From assembly GCF_000224335.1 (NCBI RefSeq), contig NZ_AFXZ01000012.1:116063-180062 (forward strand): 64,000 nucleotides of DNA. The letters are read 5' to 3'. Below the pieces are notes generated by a model that was not told the DNA's origin, made no database searches, and worked only from the letters and a program-made list of their open reading frames with translations. The stretch comes from Bizionia argentinensis JUB59 (lineage in GTDB: Bacteria; Bacteroidota; Bacteroidia; Flavobacteriales; Flavobacteriaceae). Position 1 is the first letter of the stretch. Every line of letters starts with the position of its first letter. Positions 57,095 through 64,000 of this stretch are shown piece after piece. The translations under genes were made by a program, and so were the position numbers.

Positions 57095-57630
57095 ATTAAA
57101 AGAAAACAGAAACAAGACCCTTCAGAAAAATTTTGGAACTAATAGAATATAGATTGGTTTATTAAATACCAGAAGGAATAATTTGTAAAATTAGAAAGTT
57201 GTCTGAATTCTAGTCTTAAATTAACGCTTTAAAAAATAGAATAAAATACTTGATACATGTAAAACTTTAAAGAATCTTGTTTTAATAAAGGTTTAATAAA
57301 ATTCTACAAATTAATTGAGTAGGAGCAGTTTCAATCGTAAAAAGAAGTCTTACTTAAAAATGTAGGACTTTTTTTATGGCATAAACGTTCGTTTTGAGAT
57401 TTAATAAATTGAAAACCACCGACAGGCTGTCACCTTTTTGTCAGATTCAACAAAAGACAACATTATACATTTCGCAATAAAAGCGCTATATTATCGAGAA
57501 TATATCAACAATCGACTATACGACTCGTTTTTATGGGATTTATTAAAATTAAATATTTTTTAAGGGTGTTCCGTATAGTCCTTGCACACTATAGAGAAAT
57601 TAATATTGATAATCAATACATTACAAAAAC
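57095..57630. other. 536-bp gap with an orphan terminator
   Basis: No reading frame looks coding. A rho-independent hairpin lies at 57346-57376, some 250 bp beyond the glycosyltransferase stop, so either that mRNA has a long 3' UTR or a small RNA ends here. The right half (57400-57630) is the proC upstream region. No consensus -7 box was found in it. Confidence 0.4.
57346..57376 (+). terminator. Hairpin terminator with no adjacent gene
   Basis: AGTCTTAC and GTAGGACT pair (one G-T) and are followed by seven T's. The nearest upstream stop codon is about 250 bp away. Confidence 0.75.
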
Positions 57631-58437
57631 ATGAAAGTATTAGTAATTGGAGCAGGAAATATGGGATTAACGTATTCTGAAGGAATGGCAAAATCGCCGT
57701 TATTAGGAAAACAGAATTTAAAAATATATGACACTGATCCAAAAAAAATTACAAAATTAAACAAAGAACCACATTTTGACGTTTACGACAATTTAGAGGA
57801 TTGCTTACCAAAAGCAGATATCGTCTTTCTTGCTGTGAAGCCGTTCCATATTGCAGAGTTATTTAAAACAATGGCGCCACAAATAAATCAGCAACAACTA
57901 TTCGTATCCTTAATGGCAGGTGTAACTATTGACACGATTAAAGACGGATTAGGCGCTACAAAAGTAGTTCGCGCTATGCCTAACCTACCAGCTAAAGTTG
58001 GCAAAGGCGTTACCTCTTACACGGAATCGGAAGCGGTTTCTAAAGTCGAACTTATTATGGTTCGCAACTTATTAGATACTACAGGAACATCCATTCATGT
58101 AGAAACAGAAAAATTTATTGATGCCTCAACAGGTATTTCAGGAAGTGGCCCCGCTTATGTATTTTACTTTATGCAATCCATGCTGGATGCCGCATTAAAG
58201 ATGGGCTTTTCCGCGTACGATTCTAAGGTATTAGTAAGCAATACATTTGAAGGTGCTATTGAATTATTTAATCAATCGGATATTTCTCCAGAAACATGGA
58301 TTAACCGTGTAGCAAGTAAAGGAGGAACCACACAAGCAGCCATAGACTCTATGGACGATAACAATGTTAAACAGCTTATTGAAGATGCCGCATATGCCGC
58401 ATTTGATAGAGCAATAGAATTAGGAAAAGAAAAATAA
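57631..58437 (+). CDS. proC: Pyrroline-5-carboxylate reductase
   Basis: This 268-residue enzyme performs the last step of proline synthesis, reducing P5C to proline with NAD(P)H. The Rossmann start MKVLVIGAGNMGLTYSEGM and the family signature ISGSGPAYVFYFMQSMLDAALKMGF...ASKGGTTQAAIDSM are complete. It leads the proC-proB-proA operon. Confidence 0.96.
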   Translation: MKVLVIGAGNMGLTYSEGMAKSPLLGKQNLKIYDTDPKKITKLNKEPHFDVYDNLEDCLPKADIVFLAVKPFHIAELFKTMAPQINQQQLFVSLMAGVTIDTIKDGLGATKVVRAMPNLPAKVGKGVTSYTESEAVSKVELIMVRNLLDTTGTSIHVETEKFIDASTGISGSGPAYVFYFMQSMLDAALKMGFSAYDSKVLVSNTFEGAIELFNQSDISPETWINRVASKGGTTQAAIDSMDDNNVKQLIEDAAYAAFDRAIELGKEK

Positions 58438-58441
58438 AGAC

Positions 58442-59218
58442 ATGGACGACGACATTAAGCGCGTAGTAGTAAAAGTAGGAACAAACGTATTAACAAATAA
58501 AGACAACCGTATTTTAGGCCCCGTTTTAAAAGAACTGGTTCGCCAGATAGCTGTGCTCTATGAGCGCGATGTTATGGTGGTTTTAGTCTCTTCGGGTTCT
58601 GCTATGGCAGGTAGAGAAGTAATTGGCGATACAGCCATAACCGACAAAGCTATTAGACGCCAAGTCTATTCAGCAGTTGGACAACCTAGAATGATGCGTC
58701 ATTATTATAGTCTCTTTCACGACTATGGTATGAGATGCGCACAAGTATTAGCTACAAAACGAGATTTTGACCCAGGAATACATCGTGAAAACATGATTAA
58801 TTGTTACGAAGGGTTATTATCGGAAGGCATTATTCCTATTGCCAATGAAGATGATGCTGTTTCCATTACCATGTCTATGTTTTCAGATAATGATGAGTTA
58901 GCAAGTTTAGTAGCCGAATTAATTGATGCCGATCGCCTAATTATTTTATCAGATACAGAGGGGCTTTTCACAGGACATCCTGACGATGAAGATTCGATAA
59001 AAATTAAAGAAGTTACCTGTAATCAAAATGTGGAACAATACGTAAAAGCTTCTGGTAAAAAAGAAGGCGAAGGCCGTGGTGGCATGGCGTCTAAATTACG
59101 TATTGCTAAAGGTGCTGCAAAAAAAGACATTCCAACTTATATCGCGAATGGAAAACGAGCAAACGTAATTGTTGACATCCTTGATAATAAAGAGGTAGGA
59201 ACAAAATTTATTCACTAA
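58442..59218 (+). CDS. proB: Glutamate 5-kinase, short form without PUA domain
   Basis: This 258-residue amino-acid kinase makes gamma-glutamyl phosphate for proline synthesis. The kinase fold is seen in VVVKVGTNVLTNKDNR, VLVSSGSAMAGREVI, PIANEDDAVSI and LIILSDTEGLFTGHP. E. coli ProB (367 residues) has an extra C-terminal PUA domain that is missing here. It is 4 bp after proC and 10 bp before proA. Confidence 0.95.
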   Translation: MDDDIKRVVVKVGTNVLTNKDNRILGPVLKELVRQIAVLYERDVMVVLVSSGSAMAGREVIGDTAITDKAIRRQVYSAVGQPRMMRHYYSLFHDYGMRCAQVLATKRDFDPGIHRENMINCYEGLLSEGIIPIANEDDAVSITMSMFSDNDELASLVAELIDADRLIILSDTEGLFTGHPDDEDSIKIKEVTCNQNVEQYVKASGKKEGEGRGGMASKLRIAKGAAKKDIPTYIANGKRANVIVDILDNKEVGTKFIH

Positions 59219-59228
59219 AACAATTCAT

Positions 59229-60428
59229 ATGAAATTATTACATACAGATAAAAAAAATAACGTTTTAACTTCAATGATTAAAATTATTGATAGAGAACGC
59301 GACAATATAATAAAAGCAAATAAACAAGATTTAGATGCATTTAACAGAGAAGATCAAGCATTATACGACCGATTAGTAGTAAACACTGCTAAAGTTGATG
59401 GCATGATCCAAGCAATCAAAGAAGTACGCGATCAGGAAGACCCTGTAGGTGTTACGATTTCCGATATGACTTTGGATACCGGTTTACAAATAACCAATAA
59501 AACAGCGCCATTTGGAACCATTATGATTATTTATGAATCCAGACCTGATGTTACAATTGAAGCGGCTGTTTTAGCTTTCAAAGCCAACAATAAAATCCTA
59601 TTAAAAGGTGGAAAAGAAGCGATTAACTCTAATCTTATATTAGAAAAGTGCTGGCATGAAGCTTTGGAAGAAAATGGTTTATCCAAAGATTGGATTAAAC
59701 TATTACACCTAAAACGTGAAGAAACTCAAGAGTATTTAAGAAACCCGACCGAGAAAATCGATTTAATTGTACCTCGTGGTGGCGAACGCTTAATTAAGTT
59801 TGTAAAAGATCACGCAACCTGTGCTGTTTTAATTTCGGGTCGTGGAAACAACTTTTTATATGTTTCCAAACAAGCAGATTGGGAAAAAGCTGTAAAAGTG
59901 ATTATCAATGCAAAAACCGATAAAATTTCTGGTTGTAACGCTTTAGATAAAGTATTGATTGACAAAAACATTTCTGGTTACGACCAAAAAGTAAAGGAAC
60001 TACAAAAAACACTAGAACATGTTGGAGTAGAATTAGTTGTTGATAAAAAAATTGGCGCTATTTTAACCAATGAAGATCAAATTCCTAATGAAGACACTTG
60101 GTATGAAGAATTTCTAGCTATGAAAATTCTTGTTGCAGAAGTTGACGGATTAGATCAGGCAATTAATATGATTAATAAATATTCTGGAGGACATTCTTCA
60201 GTTATTATAACTGAAGACAAAAACGAAGCTGCAAAGTTTATGCAACAAATAGATAGTGCTGCCGTATATCATAACGCCTCTACCCGATTCACTGATGGTG
60301 GACAAATGGGTGTTGGTGCCGAATTAGCGATTAGCACAGACAAGTTACACCACCGTGGACCATTAGGCTTAAAGCAGTTGGTTACGAATAAATATTATGT
60401 ATTTGGCGATGGTCATATACGTGTTTAA
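59229..60428 (+). CDS. proA: Glutamate-5-semialdehyde dehydrogenase
   Basis: This 399-residue enzyme reduces gamma-glutamyl phosphate to glutamate semialdehyde. Visible parts are GTIMIIYESRPDVTIEAAVLAFKANNKILLKGGKEA, LIVPRGGERLIKFVKDHA and TRFTDGGQMGVGAELAISTDKLHHRGPLGLKQL. The Cys nucleophile is in KISGCNALDKV. It is the last gene of the proCBA operon, with a terminator 22 bp later. Confidence 0.97.
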   Translation: MKLLHTDKKNNVLTSMIKIIDRERDNIIKANKQDLDAFNREDQALYDRLVVNTAKVDGMIQAIKEVRDQEDPVGVTISDMTLDTGLQITNKTAPFGTIMIIYESRPDVTIEAAVLAFKANNKILLKGGKEAINSNLILEKCWHEALEENGLSKDWIKLLHLKREETQEYLRNPTEKIDLIVPRGGERLIKFVKDHATCAVLISGRGNNFLYVSKQADWEKAVKVIINAKTDKISGCNALDKVLIDKNISGYDQKVKELQKTLEHVGVELVVDKKIGAILTNEDQIPNEDTWYEEFLAMKILVAEVDGLDQAINMINKYSGGHSSVIITEDKNEAAKFMQQIDSAAVYHNASTRFTDGGQMGVGAELAISTDKLHHRGPLGLKQLVTNKYYVFGDGHIRV

Positions 60429-60450
60429 AAATTTAATTAAACATATTACA

Positions 60451-60484
60451 AACGGCATTGGTTTTAAACTGATGCCGTTTTTTT
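60451..60484 (+). terminator. proCBA hairpin terminator
   Basis: AACGGCAT and ATGCCGTT form an 8-bp stem followed by seven T's. Confidence 0.9.
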
Positions 60485-60717
60485 ATATTGTAACTTCCCA
60501 TATTGAATTCTAACTTATTGCATTAGTTTCCCTGTTTATATCCAGAAGTATAGCGAATAGGTTGAAAAAAGCATCATAGACATAGCAGGCCAGAAAGCAA
60601 AATAACACATGTACACCATACTTGATAAGTTATAATTGATAAGTTAAAGACAACAATAAAGTGCTGATATCCCGGCATCTTAAATGCTAAAAAGCTATAT
60701 TTGAATTTATATAACAA
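60485..60717. other. Spacer before the cassette array
   Basis: This DNA is non-coding. The last 30 bp (GCTATATTTGAATTTATATAACAA) resemble the right arm of the attC-like sites further on and contain a -7 box. A matching left arm was not found, so this could be a decayed attC or an attI-like primary site. An ACAAC at 60649 is a weak candidate partner for the GTTGT at 60718. Confidence 0.4.
60696..60703 (+). promoter_or_regulatory. -7 element facing the cassette array
   Basis: TATATTTG matches TAnnTTTG and lies 15 bp before the first cassette boundary, reading into it. It would act like the Pc promoter of an integron. Confidence 0.5.
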
Positions 60718-60740
60718 GTTGTAAAACATTTAAAAAACAA

Positions 60741-60992
60741 ATGAACGATATTCAAATTTTTGAACAAGAAATTAAAAATTCAGACAAAAAAGTTGGAAAA
60801 ATAGCAATTCTACGAGGTGGATTAAACTCTGATAATCCAACACAAATAATGAATAAAGCTGTTTCTGATTATGTTGGTCGTAAAGGGCATAACCAATTTG
60901 TTGAAATTCATCTTGACAATCCTTGGGTTCGAGTCGTTTTAGATGGAATTAACGAATTAGATTATAAAGACTTTGTTGACCAAAGATTATAA
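60741..60992 (+). CDS. Small uncharacterised protein, cassette 1
   Basis: This 83-residue cytosolic protein (MNDIQIFEQEIKNSDKKVGK...) has a mixed alpha/beta pattern with VEIHLDNPWVRVVLDGINELDYKDFVDQ. I recognise no family. It starts 14 bp after the cassette boundary and its stop is 1 bp before the next ORF, so the two genes form a unit. An antitoxin or immunity role beside the nuclease-like partner is possible but unproven. Confidence 0.65.
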   Translation: MNDIQIFEQEIKNSDKKVGKIAILRGGLNSDNPTQIMNKAVSDYVGRKGHNQFVEIHLDNPWVRVVLDGINELDYKDFVDQRL

Positions 60993-60993
60993 T

Positions 60994-61728
60994 ATGGAGC
61001 GTGAAATAAGTTTAATCCAACTTGCAAATACAATTCAATGGTGGTTAAGTTACACTTCAGCAGTTGGCAGAAGTTACGTACTAACAGAAAGTGCCATTAA
61101 ATTTCCATTAGCAGAGTATTTGGAAAGAACAGAACTTAAAGAATTGACTTTGGAATATTTGCATCCAAAACTTTCAAATCGAAATTTTGATTTGCATTTT
61201 ATCGATAGTAAGAAAAAAAATACTGCTATTGAATTTAAATATGTGAGAAATGGATATACAAGAACCACAGCTGAAAAACAAAGAATATTTAATGACTTAA
61301 TGCGGTTATCATTGTATTTAGAAAATGATAACAAATGTTATTTTCTTATTTGCGGAGCACAAAATGACTTTTCAACTGATTTTAAAAATTTAGAAATAAA
61401 AACAGTAAAAAGTCAATACATACAGCCGAGAAAAATTAACCAAACTAAAATAAATAAGACAATAGAAACTTTCTATACAAAGTGGTTTAGCTTTGATATG
61501 AAAAAGCCAGTCAAAGTAATTGAACTTAAATTAGACCAAACAGAATTTGGAAAAATATATAGTTCGTTTTTAGAAGAATATGAATTAGCTTACGAAAAGG
61601 CTACTGACGAAAAATTAAATTTACCGAAAACCATAGAAACTAAACTAATTTATTTGTCACAGCAAATTAAACACGAAACAGATATTTTCCAGCCTGCTAA
61701 CATTGGAATTTGGGAAGTAACAAAATAA
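60994..61728 (+). CDS. PD-(D/E)XK nuclease-like protein, cassette 1
   Basis: This 244-residue protein is translated from the ATG 1 bp after the preceding stop; a frame from 60973 would overlap it. Residues about 65-85 (NFDLHFIDSKKKNTAIEFKYVRNG) have the Asp then Glu-x-Lys arrangement on neighbouring strands that marks PD-(D/E)XK nucleases, followed by a helix (AEKQRIFNDLMRLSLYL) and a strand with a Cys (CYFLICG). A restriction-like or toxin nuclease is the best guess. The attC-like site starts 7 bp after its stop. Confidence 0.65.
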   Translation: MEREISLIQLANTIQWWLSYTSAVGRSYVLTESAIKFPLAEYLERTELKELTLEYLHPKLSNRNFDLHFIDSKKKNTAIEFKYVRNGYTRTTAEKQRIFNDLMRLSLYLENDNKCYFLICGAQNDFSTDFKNLEIKTVKSQYIQPRKINQTKINKTIETFYTKWFSFDMKKPVKVIELKLDQTEFGKIYSSFLEEYELAYEKATDEKLNLPKTIETKLIYLSQQIKHETDIFQPANIGIWEVTK

Positions 61729-61734
61729 AAAAAC

Positions 61735-61933
61735 GTTTTACAACAACGTATATAGCTCATAGCTAGGTAGTTGCTTAATCGAAGTTAAGGCATATTTGCG
61801 AGTCCGCCAAATTTTTAAATTTGACGATTTAGAGAAAAAAGATAAATAGTAAAATTTAAAAATTCGGCTCGTGCTTCATCCGAAAATAATTGTTTAATTT
61901 GCACGCTACGAGCCATATACAGAGACGTTGGCA
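61735..61933 (+). repeat. attC-like site 1 (long imperfect hairpin)
   Basis: Outer arms TATATAGCTCATAGC (61749-61763) and GCTACGAGCCATATA (61905-61919) pair at 13 of 15 positions. Inner arms AATTTTTAAATTT (61809-61821) and AAATTTAAAAATT (61852-61864) pair perfectly. The site opens with ACAAC and closes with GTTGGCA. At about 199 bp it would be at the long end for attC. It lies between cassettes 1 and 2. Confidence 0.6.
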
Positions 61934-61970
61934 TTCATTGGCGGAACGCACTGAAAATAATAATCAAAAA

Positions 61971-62171
61971 ATGATTAAAAGAAACCTAGCATCAATTTTA
62001 ATAATAATTTCAAGTATCATAGGTATCTTGAATGTAGATTTTTCTAATATTTCAGAACCAAAACATTATTGGTCTTTAATTATATCATCATTTATTATAT
62101 TGGCGTCTGTAATATTAATTTATAGTACAGAATCAAAATTTAAGAAAAATAAGGAATCAAAATCTGAATAA
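61971..62171 (+). CDS. Small two-helix membrane protein, cassette 2
   Basis: This 66-residue protein (MIKRNLASILIIISSIIGIL...) has two predicted membrane helices (about 8-22 and 38-53) and a lysine-rich tail. The start is the ATG after an A-rich stretch. A longer frame from 61890 would begin inside the attC-like site. No family was recognised. It is the only evident gene of cassette 2. Confidence 0.55.
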   Translation: MIKRNLASILIIISSIIGILNVDFSNISEPKHYWSLIISSFIILASVILIYSTESKFKKNKESKSE

Positions 62172-62370
62172 AATCAATAACGGACTTTTAGCTCGATTGC
62201 GGAATCTAAATTGAAAAATGAAAACCGAACTAAATGCTGAGTTTAGCAAGTTGTGTAATTGCTCACTCAATCGGATTTGAAAAAGTTTGCGGAATGAATC
62301 GTTGACCGAATTCACTCAAGCGCAGGAAAAACTAAAAACGGAATTAAGCCGAAGAATAAAAAAACAACGA
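62172..62370. other. Non-coding tail of cassette 2
   Basis: About 200 bp follow the membrane-protein gene. Only short frames occur (for example 20 codons from 62219). It may be an untranslated tail or a decayed gene. Confidence 0.4.
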
Positions 62371-62508
62371 AATGCCAACACCGTGTATAATTAATTGCTT
62401 TGTCTCCGCTCATCTGGAATATTCCTTCGGAATATTCTCAGGTTCGTAAAAGTTTGCTAAATTAGTTGCTAAACCACGCAACTAATCATACACAAACACG
62501 TTAGCCAC
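62371..62508 (+). repeat. attC-like site 2 (imperfect hairpin)
   Basis: Outer arms GTGTATAATTAATTGC (62383-62398) and GCAACTAATCATACAC (62478-62493) pair at 14 of 16 positions. A central perfect hairpin GAATATTCC-TTC-GGAATATTC occupies 62417-62437. The site opens with TGCCAAC and closes with GTTAGCC. It lies between cassettes 2 and 3. Confidence 0.65.
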
Positions 62509-62526
62509 AATTAAAAAAAAACAACC

Positions 62527-63252
62527 ATGAAAAAACTGATTACAATACTTTTGATTTTTACTTCTATTTTTAGTTACTCACAAACCACCTATTATACTAC
62601 TGATGGAAAAAATAGAATTACAGAATCTGAAGCGAATAAAATGCTGTCTGAACAGGTTGCTAAAATGAGTGACGTGATGGGAAAACAGTTATACGGAAGT
62701 TTAACTATCAATGACACAGAAACAAAAAAAGATTCTATAATTTCAAGAATAACCTTTGCCATAAGTGATAAAAAACCTGAAAATCTAATTAATTCTGGCC
62801 CCTTATCTGATTATAAAAATAAGGAATTTCCAAAATTTGACTTATCCACTTTATCGGATAAAAACTTTAATTCAGAAAAATTAAAAGGTAAACCAACTAT
62901 GATTAATTTCTGGTTTACAAGATGTGCGCCTTGCATTGACGAAATGCCTGTTTTGAATAAAATAAAAGAAAAGTACAAAGAGGACTTTAATTTTATTGCT
63001 ATTACATACGAGAAAAAGGAAGATGTTGAAAAATTTCTTGAAAAACATCCGTTTGACTTTGAGCATTTAATAAATGCTAAAGATTTTACTGACCAATTAG
63101 GAGTTCAAGCGTATCCGATGAATCTGTTTTTAGATAAGAATGGAGTATTAAAGTATGTGAAAGGTGGAATTCCATACGAGAGCAAAGAAGGAGAAGAATT
63201 GAAAATGGGAGAAGGAAATGAAATAATTGAGATTATTGAAAAACTAAAATAA
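62527..63252 (+). CDS. Secreted TlpA-like thioredoxin-fold protein, cassette 3
   Basis: This 241-residue protein has a signal peptide (MKKLITILLIFTSIFSYSQ), then a linker domain (about 20-110), then a thioredoxin fold with the redox motif CAPC in TMINFWFTRCAPCIDEMPVLNKI and the cis-Pro region VQAYPMNLFLDKNG. It would act as a periplasmic or envelope thiol reductase/oxidase in the TlpA/ResA class. It starts 19 bp after the cassette boundary and ends 2 bp before the next attC-like start. Confidence 0.85.
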   Translation: MKKLITILLIFTSIFSYSQTTYYTTDGKNRITESEANKMLSEQVAKMSDVMGKQLYGSLTINDTETKKDSIISRITFAISDKKPENLINSGPLSDYKNKEFPKFDLSTLSDKNFNSEKLKGKPTMINFWFTRCAPCIDEMPVLNKIKEKYKEDFNFIAITYEKKEDVEKFLEKHPFDFEHLINAKDFTDQLGVQAYPMNLFLDKNGVLKYVKGGIPYESKEGEELKMGEGNEIIEIIEKLK

Positions 63253-63254
63253 CT

Positions 63255-63270
63255 GTGGCTAACACTGGTA
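63255..63270 (+). repeat. attC-like site 3, left arm only (truncated)
   Basis: GTGGCTAACACTGGTA resembles the opening of site 2 (CCAACACCGTGTA) and is the exact complement of cassette 3's start. The right arm is missing, and IS-associated sequence follows from about 63271. Confidence 0.5.
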
Positions 63271-63311
63271 ACCGTTGCACAACGGCCTAAAACCAAAATG
63301 AACGACCCCAT

Positions 63312-63334
63312 TTAAGCCCTTTTTAGGGCTTTTT
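63312..63334. terminator. Hairpin at the transposase 3' end
   Basis: AAGCCCT and AGGGCTT enclose TTTT, with further T's. It can stop transcription out of the transposase gene and out of the cassette array. Confidence 0.7.
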
Positions 63335-63354
63335 GAATTTTATGTAACTGTCAT

Positions 63355-64000
63355 TTAGTTAAATTTTGGTTGCCACAAATTGAAGATTATTACGTTTTGA
63401 AGTCCATTTATTTTAGAAAATATAAGACCAAGCGCTTTTGTCTTGGTTTTTGCCAATTTCTGTGTAAACTTCAAGTACTTTTTAAGATTGTACGCCATGG
63501 CTGCTAAATGCATGACCTTATTTGCCTGTTTTATTTCTATGGTATTTATTTTCCTTAATCCCATAAACTGGGTAAAGGTTCCAAAAACGGGCTCTACTGT
63601 GCTCTGCCGTTTGCCCTTCATATAGTTGCCTTGCGGACTATTTACACGTTTTATATTACGTTCATATTCTGCTTTATAATACGTGACAGAAAATTTTTTC
63701 TCTTTGGCAGTTTTCCCCAAACAGCCCAACTTTATTGGACAGCCCTTACATTGATGCGTTGTGCCGCGATATTCCTTTTTTAAGGTTCCTGTGCGATAAT
63801 CATTAAACACTTTTTTAAAGGGGATAATCTCGCCTTGAGGACAAACATAATGGTCTTGATCTCTATTGTGATGAAAATTATCTGGGCCACCTTTATAGGT
63901 GCCGTGAGGCGGAATAAAACTCTGTAAGTTAATCTGCTCCAAAAACGCATAATTCTCTCCACTACTGTAGCCGGTATCAGCCACGCAATTATGCCAGAGT
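63355..64000 (-). CDS. IS1182-family transposase, C-terminal part
   Basis: The frame is open to the window edge, so the gene continues beyond 64000. The visible sequence has the end of the catalytic domain (VADTGYSSGENYAFLEQINLQSFIPP, with the DDE Asp in VADTGYSS), a Cys-containing insert (CKGCPIKLGCLG), and the last acidic block STVEPVFGTFTQFMGLRKI with the DDE Glu. These are typical of IS1182-like (IS4/IS5-related) transposases. The frame reads LWHNCVADTGY across the edge without a start codon. Confidence 0.85.
   Translation of the reverse strand, partial: LWHNCVADTGYSSGENYAFLEQINLQSFIPPHGTYKGGPDNFHHNRDQDHYVCPQGEIIPFKKVFNDYRTGTLKKEYRGTTHQCKGCPIKLGCLGKTAKEKKFSVTYYKAEYERNIKRVNSPQGNYMKGKRQSTVEPVFGTFTQFMGLRKINTIEIKQANKVMHLAAMAYNLKKYLKFTQKLAKTKTKALGLIFSKINGLQNVIIFNLWQPKFN

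Larger units (their letters stand above)
60718..63270 (+). mobile_element. Putative integron-type gene-cassette array (three cassettes, no integrase)
   Basis: Three consecutive units have all genes rightwards and a long imperfect hairpin behind each gene set. Unit starts and the matching hairpin starts are exact reverse complements: GTTGTAAAAC (60718-60727) with GTTTTACAAC (61735-61744), GTTGGCATT (61927-61935) with AATGCCAAC (62371-62379), and GTTAGCCAC (62500-62508) with GTGGCTAAC (63255-63263). In integrons the split GTT site at a cassette's start is complementary to the start of its own attC, which is what is seen. The trinucleotides GTT/AAC are kept while outer bases vary. No integrase is in the window. 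Confidence 0.6.
63271..64000 (-). mobile_element. IS element end (IS1182-type), partial
   Basis: It comprises the 3' end of a transposase gene plus about 85 bp of flank with a small palindrome CCGTTGCACAACGG (63272-63285) that may mark or lie near the terminal inverted repeat. The other end is beyond the window. The position of the IS edge is an estimate. Confidence 0.5.

Noticed and set aside
61890..61970. Longer frame for the cassette 2 membrane protein
   Set aside because: It starts inside the right arm of an attC-like hairpin. The A-rich ATG at 61971 is the better start.
60741..63252. Array read as CRISPR or a plain IS-composite transposon
   Set aside because: There are no evenly spaced identical repeats and no cas genes. 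Only one IS is visible, and the boundary sequences differ from unit to unit, each matching only its own partner.
63443..63625. Plus-strand frame within the transposase gene
   Set aside because: It is antisense to a clear IS1182-like transposase, with no independent evidence.

Overview
The window comes from the chromosome of a marine-type member of the Bacteroidota, almost certainly Flavobacteriaceae. The DNA is AT-rich and ribosome-binding sites are weak or absent. Many promoters carry the TAnnTTTG -7 element of this phylum. Typical lineage genes are present: type IX secretion components (PorT and the plug protein), a TamL-type Omp85 lipoprotein, Na+-NQR, a DUF6702 protein and carboxypeptidase-like regulatory-domain proteins. 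No rRNA or tRNA gene was seen.

Layout. (1) 1-6.5 kb holds a 3-hydroxyanthranilate (lower kynurenine pathway) degradation cluster: RidA-type 2-aminomuconate deaminase, semialdehyde dehydrogenase, an SDR, 3-hydroxyanthranilate dioxygenase and ACMS decarboxylase, followed by an O-methyltransferase. A short palindromic repeat (core ATTCCTGC-4nt-GCAGGAAT) is scattered here and is read in the same frame at the start of three genes. (2) 7-13 kb, mostly minus strand: TatA, an M1 metallopeptidase, a DUF6702 protein and three tandem paralogues with identical 14-nt overlaps. (3) 13-24 kb: peptidase E, a GNAT, phosphoglycerate mutase, a CoA-transferase, methionine aminopeptidase, a GxxExxY-family gene in a repeat-rich insertion, a methyltransferase, ApbE and a partial duplicate of the apbE 3' end. 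(4) 24-35 kb: an OmpA-family protein, a fusion of an AAA+ ATPase with a gamma-glutamylcyclotransferase-like domain, YggS, and the six-gene nqrABCDEF operon. ApbE would attach FMN to NqrB and NqrC. (5) 35-60 kb is housekeeping: T9SS plug, ApaG, PruA, RsmG, a desaturase, an aminotransferase, TrkH/TrkA, UbiE, PorT, a SpoU methyltransferase, TamL, aldolase, AccD, S15, PNPase, a glycosyltransferase and proCBA.

(6) 60.7-64 kb is an accessory region and the most interesting part. Three consecutive units, all reading rightwards, behave like integron gene cassettes. In each unit the first bases (GTTGTAAAAC, GTTGGCATT, GTTAGCCAC) are the exact reverse complement of the bases that open the long imperfect hairpin behind its genes. 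That is the signature of attC-bounded cassettes. Cargo is a small protein plus a PD-(D/E)XK-like protein, a small two-helix membrane protein, and a secreted TlpA-like thioredoxin. The third attC-like site is cut short next to an IS1182-type transposase that runs off the window. No integrase is present, so this is a candidate attC cluster lacking an integrase (CALIN), which would be unusual in this phylum.

All function calls come from reading the sequence and motif recognition. No database search was run.
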